Source: Diospyros lotus
Lineage: Eukaryota > Streptophyta > Magnoliopsida > Ericales > Ebenaceae
DNA: 64,000 bases
Reading direction: 5' to 3'
Assembly (NCBI RefSeq): GCF_014633365.1
Contig: NC_068352.1
Location: forward strand, 24,523,310 to 24,587,309
Position 1 is the first letter of the stretch. Each line of letters begins with the position of its first letter. Made by a program: the position numbers and the translations under genes. Below, piece by piece: positions 44,201-56,879 of this stretch. The notes beneath the pieces were generated by a model. The model was given only the letters and a program-made list of their open reading frames with translations. It searched no databases and was not told where the DNA came from.

Positions 44201-47200
44201 TAATATTTCAAATACATGGGTTGGGGTTCTGTCCTAAATAATACAATAGCAGAAGTCAAATAAATATGAAACACACCACTCAAGAACTCAATCATCCATA
44301 ATAACACCACAACCAACCAAACCAACAAGCCACAATAATCGAGCCCCTGATCACAACTTGTACTTTATGGATCTTTCGAGTCGGGATTGCCCTATACACA
44401 CAACTATTTACAATTGACACGCCAAACGGGCTAGTCACGGCGTCAGCTCCACACTTGGAATGATGATAAAAATAAGATTAGCCACAAGGCTCAGCAAACA
44501 TAACAAAAAAATATAGGTAGACCTTCCACACTGAAGTACATCCCACCAAATGCAGGTAAGGCAGACCAAAACCAGAAATATCCATACCCTACATATGCCT
44601 CGCTACATAACAATGATAATGTTAGAAATACATCCCTCACCCAGAATACACCCGCACGAAGTGCTATGCAGCATATGAACATGCCATGCCATACCATGCA
44701 ACAGAGAATCCAGTACTCCACATAAATATAACAATGCACATAACGGTCCTTGAGACCTACATAAGAAATGCACATCCTGGCACCCAAGACCCGGCATACA
44801 AACCTTTCATAGCCATCAACTGGTTGGCAATAAGCCCATGAGCCCGAGGCTCCCACAACACGATCCACACAAGCCTTAGGCTTCCATCACCATTACATAC
44901 CGGAGTTCTCGAATCATAGCTATCTGGAGCCCATCTCACATTCATAGCTATCGAGGGTTAACTCCATACCATGATCCACAATCACATACCAAATCAAACG
45001 GTAATCATGCAATGGAACAAATAATAAATGCAATGACTCTTGCAGTATTAAGATGATGAGAAAGCCCCTATAAGCTAAGCATTAGGCCATGCTACGCCAT
45101 ATAGAAACCCACACAGGGAAAATGTTCTAGATGCACATGTTGGCCTATTGTACCCACGTCGACACTCAACAGGCCAATCAAGTTATGCCAATGTGTACAC
45201 TTTCTCATATGTATAAAGCATGGCCCCCAATGAATATAACCCCAATCTCATGCACTGTAATGTTGTAATATCCCAAAATTTGGAAATAAATAATAATTAT
45301 TCAAACTGGTGTAGAGGACATTATTGAATATTTGGGAAATTAAGAGAGAGTATTTATTTATGTGGTTTTGAGAAAAATAAGAAATTAAAGGTAATTAATT
45401 AAATTGTTTGGAGATTTAAGACAAAATTTTTATTTGTGTAATTGTGAGGAAATAAGAAATTTAGGTAATTAATTAAAATTATTATTGGGAATGGTTAATT
45501 ATTATTAATTATTGTAATTAATGTGATTATTAAATATTTGAGGATTTAAGGAAAATAATTATTATTGGAGAGTATTTATGGGAATAGTAAAATAAATTTA
45601 TTGGTGAATTTTTGAAAGTTTCAGGGTGGAAGTGAAATAAGTGGGAATTTAAATTGGGGTGTGTGTGAAAGTTTCTGGAAGTGGTGGGTTTAAATGTAAT
45701 TTTTAGAAGCTATGTGAGTTTACCTTAAAATTAAATGGGTGCACATTAAGGCTGAAGGCAGCGTGTAGAGCAGGCGGCTGCGCGCGAGAAGGGCCAAATG
45801 CTGGACGCGGGTGACGCGCGTGCGCTGGAGGAATTTTGGGGGATTTTTGTTAAGCCTCAGGCACCCGAAACGGCATCGTTTCGGCAAGGTGGTGGGCAGC
45901 CCTTGGCTGCCACGTCGCGCGCGCTGGTGCATCCGCGCGGCTGCTTCTTTGCCTTCTATTTTTGGCCAATTTTTCTTGGGTATTGGCTGGTAATTTTGCT
46001 ACTATATATGCTTCAAATTGAAACTAAAAATTGAGTTAAAACAGTGAGCAAACAGAGGGCTTTCGGAAGAAGAAGAAGGCATTTTGAGGCTGGAAATGGT
46101 GAGGAAATTAGGAGAAATTGAGGAATTAAAGCAAGTTTAATTGTGGTTTAATTAGCGGGTAAGTAAGCTATTATGTATTAATAATTTTGTATAGTTAGAT
46201 TTTAATTATAAGTGTGATTTTGTTAATTTGGGTGATTATGTTGTGTTGGGTGTATTAATTTGGTGTGCAAGTATATATATATACATACTGGTGCACTGTG
46301 TGCGTGAGTGTATATTATTTTGATTGTGAGGGTGTGAGGGTTTGTGTTGCAGTGAGTGTGTCGTGTGCCAATTTATATATCTAGGTATATATATATATAT
46401 ATGTGTGTGTGTAAACACAGTGTGTGAATGCAATGAAATTAGGATAAAAGGAAAGGAAAGAATTGGCATAGCCGTGTCTACAGGTTAATGGAGAAAGATG
46501 CATATGCTATTAATAAGATATATATATATATATGTTAAGTAGAGAGTGATGTTGTATATTAGTGAGTTGTTATTATTATATATTAAATAATTATATACAT
46601 TAAGGATGTTATTGGAGTAATATAATTTAAATTAAATATAGGACTTGTTGGGGTTTTATTTACGGTGTGCCTACATGGGATTTTAGACGGTTAAATTATT
46701 TAAATTACACGGTTAAATTTAATTAATGTGAGCCAGGATTTTTATTAATCATTATTAAATGTTTTTACTTTGCAGCGGGAGTGCAAGGAATGCAAAAAAA
46801 AACAACCGTGTAAAGGCAAGTTCCTAACCCTCTCCTCGTGTTCTTCAATTCTCGTGAAAGACCCCGTAATTTCTCGTATTTTATCATCTCCCTTACTTTA
46901 ATTCGGCGCCTAGCATTATTTGTTGAATTCTCATTCAATTATTTTAATTTAAATTAAATCCGAGACTTCTAGAATTTTATTCGTTGTGAGCCTACGGGGG
47001 TTTGTACCGCCCCTACTCCATTTGGGAATGATGTTGGACCCAGCTTAGGGACTAGGTTCCTAGACGTGCGGGTTTATTTATGGTTTTCTTGGATTTATTT
47101 ATGGTTCGGTTAGAGCTATCGAACAGTAGGGCAGGGGTCGGTTGTTGGTGACGTTGGGGTAGACTATTGTACGGCCCTGAAGTGGACCGTTGGGTGGACA

Positions 47201-49833
47201 CTCCTAGTCACTAGCTGTCGACTAGTGCCGAGCATTGCTGACTAGCTCTGCCAGCATGTGATTTGCTACATGTTTAGATTCATTATATTGTTGTTCATGA
47301 TTTGATATGCACATGGGTACGGGTTGCATCTTGGGATATTCATTTATTGAGTATGCTTGGACACGAACATGCTAGCTTGGTTAGGTTGCATCCAGCACGG
47401 GCATATGCATCGCGTGTGGTTTACTACGTGGGCAGAGCCTGACTTGATGCCTGGATGTATAGGCGTCAGTGTATCACGTTGATTCTCACTACGTCATTGC
47501 ATTCTTATGCGCATTGCATGATTACTGGTAGTATTTAGTTATTGGACGGGAGTACCGACATGGACGAGTGTCGGGAGTACCGACACGGACATACGGGTGG
47601 TGGGAGCACTGACCCGGGATGGCGCACGTAGAATGCTGGAGGTATTTGTTACCGTCTAGGGCAGCGACAGGTTGGTATGGGACTTGGGTGCCAGATGTCT
47701 TATGTGGGCCCCAAGGACCGGTATGTGCTATGATTATGCTATACTATTGTGTTGTACCGTTTCATGACTTGTGTATATTTGGGGGTTGTTGTTCTGGGAG
47801 AAGTTTATTGGCTTTGTGCAGTCTTCAGCCTTTCTTTTCTTATGCTTGCTGAGTCTCTCGACTCACCTTGTTTTTTCATCATTCCAGGTAGTCGCGGCGT
47901 GGGCCATGGGCAAGAAAGTTAGCTTTTAGCGGCAGAATCGGTATGATGTACAGGCAGTCCCGTCAATCCCTATCAACTCTGATGTCTGAGTAGGATTTAC
48001 TCTATTATTTTGTACTGTGGTAGGTCTTTCCTCGAGTCTCGTGTATGTTGGCACAGGAGTCTATGTTTATGTATTTATCATGTGACCGCTGTGATAGCGG
48101 GGTATCCGTAGTGCATGCATGTGTTTAGCTACGTTTTCGCTATTCTTATTTTCGTGTATGCATGCCAGGGTGGTTTTTGCCTCGTGTTTCATCTCTTTTC
48201 TCCTTTCGTAGGCGCTCTCGTTCGGGTAGTCCGGGTGGTTGGGGATATCCGGGCGAGGGTACTTACAAATATCATGTAAAATGCCATATAATGGCATAGC
48301 CAATCGACAGTGACCAAGTACCGGTCTACAATCTGTGACTAGGAACAACCAATTGATAGCCGCCCTCGGCTCGATGACGATTCGCCCTAGTGTCACCAAC
48401 AGTCAACTCGTTACCTCACTGGACGATAGTTCATGCCACCTGTTATTACCACTCACGCCTACATGATACAATAACCACATCATGATACGCACACATCAAG
48501 GTTGGGTGTCCGATGGTACTAGCTTGCCCGACTCGTCTATAGTCTATCGTAATAGCTGATAACTGACACCCATACACCCAGCCATCGACTATCACGACCC
48601 AATAGTCAACAGTCAGTAGCATGTACCCCATACCCTACAACTCACACAAATATATACCGAGACTCTCAGTTACAATAACTTACCTCGGATGGTACCTACA
48701 ACCACAACCGACTCATTAGGAACCTAGTCCCAACTAGGTTCGACATCATTTCCAATATAGTATGGGCGATACAATACCCCGTAAACACTTACCAAATTAA
48801 ACCCCAGAAGTCTTCTATTTAATTTAATTAAATTTAATTTATACAACAGATACCCACAACACACGTAAATAATTTCTAAATCAAATTAGGTTAAGGAAAG
48901 AAACGAAATCCATAAATCAAATGAAACTCACAAAGGAGTAAGAAAATTGCCTTAAATTAACTGATTTCGATGTTTATATCCCCACATACCATCAAATTAC
49001 CACACGTTGCAAAATAAAATATAATCTCTTAAAATTAACGAAATCACACCCAAAATTAAATTCCAACCATACAAATTTATTCACATAAATCTCTTAACTT
49101 ACCTGTATAGTCAAACTTTAATTTAACTATATTTTTCTTTGAATTTTCCTCTCATTTTTCCATTGCTTCTTCTTCTTCAATTTTCCCCCCTTCACTGTTG
49201 CTGTTAAAATCGGCCAATTTCACGTCGAAAATCAAGTTAAAAATGAAGCAGGAAAGGGGCTGCCGCGTGGCAGCCATCAACACCGCCGTGCTTCATTGCT
49301 GGAAAATTCCAGCCTTAATCTAGAACCAGCCGCGCGCCTGCAACCCTCTGAGAATCGATCACAGCCCCTCCACGTGTGCATGGGGGCTATCAACCAACTG
49401 AGCCATGCTTCCTTGTTATATATACTGCAACCACTAATTTTAAGCTATTATTTTGATGACTGCCTTACTCAAAAAAAAAAAAATTTCCAGCGTTGCATCC
49501 ATCAAGATTCAATTCCCTGACGTTCCCCTTACCGCGCATGCTCAACCACTTAGCTGCCACAACCCTTGTCAGGTATTAGCACAACATTTAATTTTATTCT
49601 AGTTAACTATTCAATTTCCGACTTATGCCTTGCACCCGAAAAATACCATAAACTCCCATTTCAGTTAAAACAAATACAATAATATCTCCCTTTAAATTCA
49701 AAAATTTTCAATAATCATCTCAAATACAATAATTTAATAATTATCAAATGTTCTCAATTTAAATTAATAATTATCAGTTGTTCCTAATAAAATTAATAAT
49801 TATTAATTATTTCTGAATTATCGAAATGTTACA
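44200..49833 (-). mobile_element. LTR-E, split by LTR-D
   Basis: On the minus strand it begins TGTAACATTTCG at 49833 and its sequence resumes at 45263 after LTR-D, ending about 44200 without a clear terminus. It is distantly related to LTR-C, F and G, with the same order of blocks (AGAACCTAG region near 48720, hairpin near 44480, CATTCCAAG). The hairpin carries a compensated base change. The end near 44200 is approximate, and no matching duplication to CCCAA (49834-49838) was found. Confidence 0.65.
45264..48267 (+). mobile_element. Solo LTR-D
   Basis: It starts TGTAATATCCC and ends GAGGGTACTTACA, with duplication AATGT (45259-45263) against AATAT (48268-48272), one transition apart. About 3.0 kb, no retroviral genes. 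It is related to B1 over the start (ATCCC-AAATTTGG) and the middle (GCAGCGGGAGTGC, AAGTTCCTAACCCTC), and serves as a guide to what B1 lost. Hairpin 47850-47865 and CAG|GTAG at 47885. Three GGGAGTACCGAC words lie at 47545-47590. Confidence 0.88.
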
Positions 49834-52800
49834 CCCAACGTCCAAGGTCGAGAACCTGTTCATCCTCGGCCAAGGTCTGGCAATACTGGTTCCGAGCATT
49901 TTCTCGTGAGAGACAGGAAACGACATTGATAACCCATTTTATTTTCGAATTTTGGGCTCCTATGTCATCAATGTTTTTATATAATTATTCATTGTTTAGA
50001 AGAAAGTAAAAAAAAATGAGAAAGAGAGGAGAAATGACTGTAAATTATCAAAAAAAAACTCGATGCAAGTGATCGGAGAAATGGTTGTAGAGGGTAAATA
50101 AGAAAGAAAGAAAAAATGATTATAAAAAAGATAATAAATTTTTTTTAATACAGAGTAATTGATGAATATTAAGTATGGACTGTGGAGAGCAATATAGTAA
50201 CTGCTAAAAGGGTAATAAAGTATACAGAGTAGTTGAGGAATATTAAATGTGAAATTTTATAGGGATAAAATTTTCATGAGATAAAACACAAAGGCGAGGC
50301 TTTTCGTCTTCGGTGATTTGGCAGTGTCCAATGCAAAAACAGATTCCCTGTTAAGTTGGGAAAAAGACAACGAATGGTCGCAGCCCTTTTCCTCTCCAAG
50401 AAATATCTTCCAATTTCTTTTCTTTAAATGTAGTTTTTCTCCTCATAAAAAAGTTGGGAGATTTTTTACATCCATCCTTTGCAAAAGTTGCTTTTTCTTG
50501 AGAAAACTTTTTTAATTGCTTGCTCCCAATTGGGTTTAATATGATCATTTTTTAAGATGTTATAAACTATTTATTAATTAATATATAGATTGAAAAAGTT
50601 AAAATATAAATAAATATTTTAGATTTTTATCATTTTTAATCTATTTGTTAAACTTATTTAGCAACTCTCGAAAAAGAAATCACGTAATTTCTTATCTGAT
50701 ATTTTTTTAAATATATTTATTTTTCATTCTTTCTAAATAAGCATATATTAGATTTTACAAATAAAAAAAATAACGTATATGTCCTTTAATGTATTCTAAA
50801 AATTTTAACAAACAGTTTAATAAAAATTTTAAAATGCTTCCCAATCTTATCTTGATTATTTTATATTTTAATTCAAAAAATATTCAAAATTTATCTTAAT
50901 ACAACTTTATCTTACTCATTTTAACAAACATTACCTCATAAACTTTGAATTTTCTGAGCAAATAAATATACATCCCAAACCGTTAAGAGTTTGATTCCTG
51001 TAATTTTCATCTCTCCTGATTATTATAGAGCAAAACTAATTACCATAATAGATGGCCAAATTCATAATCCTGATTTTTTAGTTTAAGCACTTTTATAAAT
51101 TTTAAAATTTATTTAAGATTAGTTGCAACATCTATTTAAAGGACCAAAAGTTTAACGGTGTTATGATTAATTTTAAAATATTTAAAATTCAAAAGATATA
51201 ACTAAAGTTGAAACAGTGTTTAGTCAATTTAACTATAATACTAATAATTTTATATATTCAAACCAACATGAGATAAGGTATATTTTTAATTAACATAATT
51301 AGCTAATGAGTATACAGTCATGATTTATAATTCATCTTAATAAGTGAATAATTTATCATTGAGAGAAGTAATTTTACTTCAAATGTGAGTAAGAAAAAGA
51401 AATAATAATAATAAAAAAAATGTGGTGGTGTTAAATAAACAGAGTTCAGCTCATGTGGCGGCTATACCAAATAATAACATCAACCACTCAAATCAATGCA
51501 CTTGCGCCTACCCCTTCTCTAATACTAATCCTAATGATAGGCAGATAGGGTGTTCACTGTCCACTCGTAGATTTAAAATGTGCTGTTTAAATTAAATTAT
51601 ATTTATATTTAAATTATTATATACTTGAAATTAATTGAGATGTCCGTTCTTACGCAATTTTCTGTGCTCGTTCCCTTGATTATACTAGAAGAGGTAAATC
51701 GTAAATTAGATGTTTGAACCTTACGTAGAGTAAATATCGAACTTGCAACCTATCGAATTGACATTGATATATTATTAGTTATACTTGAAATTACTCATAT
51801 TATAGTTTAGTGGTCTAAGAGATTTAAGTCATTTTAATTATGATAATTAGTAATAATTAATAAAAAAATAAGAAATATATCAGCAATAATATTTTTATTT
51901 TCAGTTAATAGTGAGGGAAAAAAAATCAATGATATTTTAATTCATTTAAAACTTTTATTTTAATTATGAATCTATTATTTTACTAAATAAAAAATTTAAT
52001 TTTGTGATCGATCAAAACACAAAACATAAGCTAAATAAATTTAGGCAATTTTAAAAATGGCCTCATTATAATTGATCACTTATTTTACAATTTAAAGATT
52101 TGGTGATTTAAGTCGGTTTGAACATTTTTATTTTTCCTCACTCACTCCCAATTTCTTCCACCTATTGGAAATTCTATGACATCCAATCGAGTTGGTATTT
52201 GGTGTAATGTAAAAAATATCTTGTACAATATAAATGGGGCATTATATAAATGAAACATCTTCTTGTGATGTAAAAATGTGACATGCGTATAGTTGTATGA
52301 TATATTTTTGTGTTTATAATATATTTCTCGTGTCGTAAATTACTAGTTTTGTATTATATAGAGTATTGGTATTTGTAGATATTATAAATATTTTCCTACA
52401 TTTATTTTTGCCTTTTTAAAATAATGATTTTTTCAATTTTTTTTTTTGAAACAAAGGGCAGGATGGTCTCTCATTTTGAATCAAAATCCAAAATCTAGGG
52501 GTGAAAACTGATTATAAAAAATTTCACAAATTAAAATCCGAACAAGAGTAATTTTTACGCTGAAATTGAATCACATCAACTCTAATAAACAACTCGCAAG
52601 ATAGTAGAAGAAACTACCATTAAAGAAAGAGGAATAATAAGAATGTATACGACAATAGAGTTCTCTCGTGGTTGAGGTTGGGTTGCTAATTATTTATAAT
52701 AAATTATGACTATTGTTATAAAAATGAAACCGAATATTCAATTAAAAAAAGGGAGAGGAGTGATTATCAATGATCAAGTAAAAATATTGGGGCATATGCA

Positions 52801-52865
52801 ACTACCATTAGATGGCAGGTGTAGCATAATCAATGCATTGAGTGTACCATCAACTGAGAGTCTCC
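49834..52865. other. AT-rich non-coding DNA
   Basis: No protein domain, RNA gene or paired terminal repeats recognised on either strand. 51060-51240 has loose resemblance to the AGTCAATTTACCTAATA part of repeat copies A and B, perhaps a third worn copy. The small open frames near 50318-50548 overlap each other on both strands and are not credible. Confidence 0.5.
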
Positions 52866-52870
52866 CATTC

Positions 52871-53536
52871 TGTAACATCCCGTATCGAGCGATATGAAGG
52901 ACCGAAATAACTTACCCTGATGGGTCTACACGAACTTCTCAGGGGGGTCACCCATCCCTAGATTACCCCAGGTTAAGCACGCTTAACTTGGGAGTTCTTT
53001 GCCAATATTCAGCCAAAAAGGTATCCAGCTGGTGTTGTTTCATTTCTTACACTATCCTCGATATATACTAACTTCTCTGGGCTCTTGGGGTATTACATTC
53101 TCCCCCCCTTAAGCACATGACGTCCCCGTCATGCGACCTTACAACCAGTCCCAGATCTCTCCCCTCTTGCATGGCCGATGTGGGATTCACCTAAGGTGCC
53201 TACACGCACCCCCCATAGGGGCCTCACGCCCCTCTCGGGACTCAGCCTCCTCGCTGAGGTTTGCCCCACCACCGCGCTCAGAGACTCGGGGGTCGGCTCT
53301 GATACCATTTGTAACATCCCGTATCGAGCGATAGGAAGGACCAGAACAACTTACCCTGATGGGCCTACACGAACTTCCCAGGGGGGTCACCCATCCCTGG
53401 ATTACCCCAGGTTAAGCACTCTTAATTTGGGAGTTCTTTGCCAACATTCAGCCCAAAAGATATCCAGCTAGTGTTGTTTCATTTCTTACACTATCCTCGA
53501 TATATACTAACTTCTCTGGGCTCTTGGGGTATTACA
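52871..53536 (-). mobile_element. TRIM element, copy 2, complete
   Basis: LTRs 52871-53097 and 53310-53536 surround 212 bp; a perfect duplication CATTC flanks it (52866-52870 and 53537-53541). It has the same PBS (AATGGTATCAGAGCC on the minus strand) and polypurine tract as copy 1, and is closely similar throughout. It sits 9 bp to the left of the hAT terminus. Confidence 0.93.
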
Positions 53537-53859
53537 CATTCTCTCTATATAGGGATGGTAATTGTAACTGAAATCATAAGGAATATAATTGAAATTGAAT
53601 CGGTCAATGCGGTTAAAAATTATTTGACTGGGTAATGATTTGGTTTGAAGAAAAATCGAACACTATTTCAATAGGTATGGTTTGATTATCATTTTCATTA
53701 AATCCAAATCAAAACCCGAACCAAAACTAAACCAAATGTATGGGTAATTGAACCAAACTGAACCAAATATATATAATATATATTATATATAAGAGTGGCG
53801 GTTGGGAAACCCAGCTCACTTGCCTGCAAACCCAGCCCAACCCAGCCCACTTAAAAACC

Positions 53860-54300
53860 CTTATCTTTTTCTTTCTCTCTCGACCTCGACCTCACTCTCG
53901 CTCTCTCTCACCCTCGCTGCCTCTCGCTCTCTGCCTCCTTTCTCTTGCTTGTCCACTCGCGCTCACCCTCACTCTCTGCCTCTCTCTTGCGTCTTGCTCT
54001 CGCTAGGGCTCGACCCCTCTTACTCATGCTTGTCCTCGCTCTCTGCCTCTCTTGCTCGTCCTCGCCCTCGCTTTCTGCCTCTCTTGCTTTTACTCGCCTT
54101 CGCTGCCTCTCGACTTTTGCCTTCTTGATCGCCCTTGCTCATTTTTCGCTCTCTGCCTTCTCTCTTGCTCATCCGCTCGTGCTCGCCCTCGCTCTTTGCC
54201 TCTCTCTTGCTCTCACTTGTCCTTACTGGCTCTCTCTTGCTCTTGTTCACCCTCCGGCCCTCGCTGCCTCTCGGCTCGACCGATCGACATCACTCTTGCT
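53860..54300. repeat. CT-rich minisatellite in the hAT leader
   Basis: Loose units of CTCTCGCTCTCTGCCTC and CTTGCTCGTCCTCGCCCTCG. Same style as the window start. Long Ser/Leu/Arg open frames across it are artefacts of the repeat. Confidence 0.8.
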
Positions 54301-54530
54301 TGTTGCCTCTATTTTAGGTTTCCATTTTACCCCTCCAAACTTTCAGATCTGCTTCATTTATGCCCAAATCCGTATAACTGGTATGGTTTCTTTTCTTTTA
54401 GTTCTTTGATTCTCTCAATTGACAACTAAATTTAGGTAGTTTTTCTATTTTTCGGCCATATTTTTTTTACTTACTTATGCTTGATTTGTTGTTGAAGTTG
54501 TTGTCTTTTTTGAGCAAATTTTTACAGAAT

Positions 54531-56655
54531 ATGGCATGTTCTCAAAGTGATAGCACATAACAATGTTTTGTGAGCGGATCTTCATCCAGTGAACGAACTC
54601 ATCAATCAATACTGGTGGAGAGTTCTCAAGAGGTAAATGCTTCTGATAAGGAAATTGGTGGTAGGACTAGAAGTGATGTGTGGAAACATTTTCAAAGAGT
54701 GATCATTAATAAAGAAATTAAGTCCCAATGCAACTATTGTAAGAAATTACTTGTGGGTAAATCAACGAATGGTACATCTACTATGAAGCAACATCTCAAT
54801 AGGTGTCCTAAGAGAAGATTAGTAGGAGATATAAGGCAATGTTTATAAAATCTAATTTGAAAGCAGAGATCTCTTCCAGTCCACATGATTAAAAAGAAAA
54901 AAAAGAGAGAAATTAAGAAAGATGGTCATTATGCATGATTATCCTCTTTTGATGGTGGAGCATAGTGGATTCAAAGATTTCACAAGTACCATTTAACCTC
55001 TTTTCAAGTGTCATTCTCCTAATACTTTGAAGAATGATATCGTGAGGATTGACAATAAAGAGAGGGATAAAGTGATGAGTTTGATTGAAAATATTGATAG
55101 TAGGATGGCTATTACAATGGACATGTGGACTTTTAGTAACCAAAAAAAGGGTTTTATGGCTGTTATAGCACATTTCATTGATAAGTCTTGGACATTGCAT
55201 AGCAAAATTTTGAGGTATGACAAGCATTTTTTAATTTATTATATTGTTTTATTGTTGTTAAATTTGATAATTGTAGTTTTAAACTTTAAGTTTACTAATA
55301 ATGTATAATTGTATGTCATTTAAGTTTATTTATGTCCCTTGCCCTCATACAAGTGATGTGTTGACCGATGTGTTAATTGATGCTATGCTTGGGTGGAATG
55401 TGGACTCAAGATTATCCACAATAACAGTGGATAATTGCTCTACCAATGATAGTATGATTAGTAAGATTAAAGCAAAATTGAATGTTGGATGTTTTTTCAA
55501 TGATGGATATTTATTGCATATACGTTGTTCTGCTTATATCTTGAATCTTATTGTCAAGATTTGTTTAGATATGATTAAGCATGCCATTGATAATGTGAGG
55601 GAAAGTGTAGTTTTTTGGACATTATCTCCAAAAATAATAGAAAAGTTTGAGGACGTTTGTCGACAAATGAAAGTGTCTTATGCTAAAATGTTGGGTTTGG
55701 ATTGTTCTACTAGATGGAACTCTACTTATTTGATACTTAAAACTGCTTTGGTTTGTAAGTTTGTGTTTCCTCGACTTAAATTATTTGAATCACAGTATAA
55801 TCACAGTATAAGAATATGCCAAGTGACAGGGATTGGGAAACTGCAAATGATGTTTGTGATAGAATATTAGAGTTGTTTTATAATATAATTGAGTTATTTT
55901 TTGGGACAAAATATCCAACTGCTAATATGTACTTTTCAATAATTTGTAAGGTTAAGTTGATATTGAATGAGTAGGTCAAGTCTGTTAATGAAGTGATTAC
56001 TACAATGACAAAAGGCATGTCAGATAAGTTTGATGCATCTTGGAATGTGATTCATAAGTTGATGGGTGTTGTTGCAGTGTTAGATCCTAGGTATAAAATG
56101 ACTTTCCTTGACTTTTACTCTCATAAGGTCTATCCTTATGACTATGATGAACAAATTAGCAATATCAAGTAACTTTGTTATGATTTGATGGAGGAATATC
56201 ACATTAAAAAAAAATAAAGTGAAGTGAATAACTAAGAATGTAAATTGGATGAGAGCGTCACTCTAAGAGAAAATTTCATTTATTTTGATGATGAATATCA
56301 ATCTTTTTTTAAAAAGAGGAAAACTACTAAGGTTACTAGTTTCAGAACTGAATTGGAGCTTTACTTGGATGAAGATGTTATAGTTGATAATGGTCAGTTT
56401 GAAATTTTACTTTGGTGGAAAGTGAATAGGGTGAAGTATCCTACCTTGCAAACTATTGCAAGAGATATATTAGTCATTTCTATATCTATTGTTGCTTCGG
56501 AGTCGGCATTCAGTTCTAGTGGGAGACTGGTGAGTCCTCATCGTAATCTACTTCATCCAAAGACAATAGAAGTATTGATGTGTGCCCAAAGTTGGTCGTC
56601 AAATGAAGTGGAAAAGGTGAATTTATTTCATTTAGTAGTTATTTTTTATTGTTAG
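54531..56655 (+). pseudogene. hAT transposase (BED zinc finger, RNase H-like core, dimerisation domain)
   Basis: The reading starts at ATG 54531 (MACSQSDST) and meets a stop nine codons on; after it comes a BED finger (WKHFQRVI, CNYCKKLL, MKQHLNRC; 54690-54815). The core has AITMDMWTFSNQKKGFM (first Asp, about 55110), then after an intron-like AT stretch (55216-55330) SRLSTITVDNCSTNDSM and LHIRCSAYILNLIVK, where the conserved CxxH His is Tyr, and DCSTRWNSTY. The C-terminal dimerisation domain (56395-56620) reads FEILLWWKVNRVKYPTLQTI and ASESAFSSSGRLVSPHRNLL. Multiple stops and frame changes make it dead. Similar to the Ac / RICESLEEPER branch. Confidence 0.88.
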
Positions 56656-56879
56656 GACTTTAACATTTTCATATTAATTGATTTTTTATATTTATATTTT
56701 TGTTAGATGGAGTTGGCTCATTCATTTCGAATGGATATGCATCAATTTACGAATAATATATTAATGTTGTTGATGAAGGTATTAACTTTTGTAACTAAAA
56801 TTTTTTAGCTTAAATTACAATTTAATTATGCAAATATTAATTTATTAATCTTAATAAGTATAGGTTTGGAGATGTGATT

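Noticed and set aside
50318..50548. Small overlapping ORFs on both strands as a gene
   Set aside because: No domain, no flanking gene signals, and similar lengths occur by chance in this AT-rich DNA.
53130..53470. Open frames across the TRIM
   Set aside because: They lie on both strands, recur in both TRIM copies only because the DNA is alike, and overlap the PBS and PPT; TRIMs have no coding capacity.
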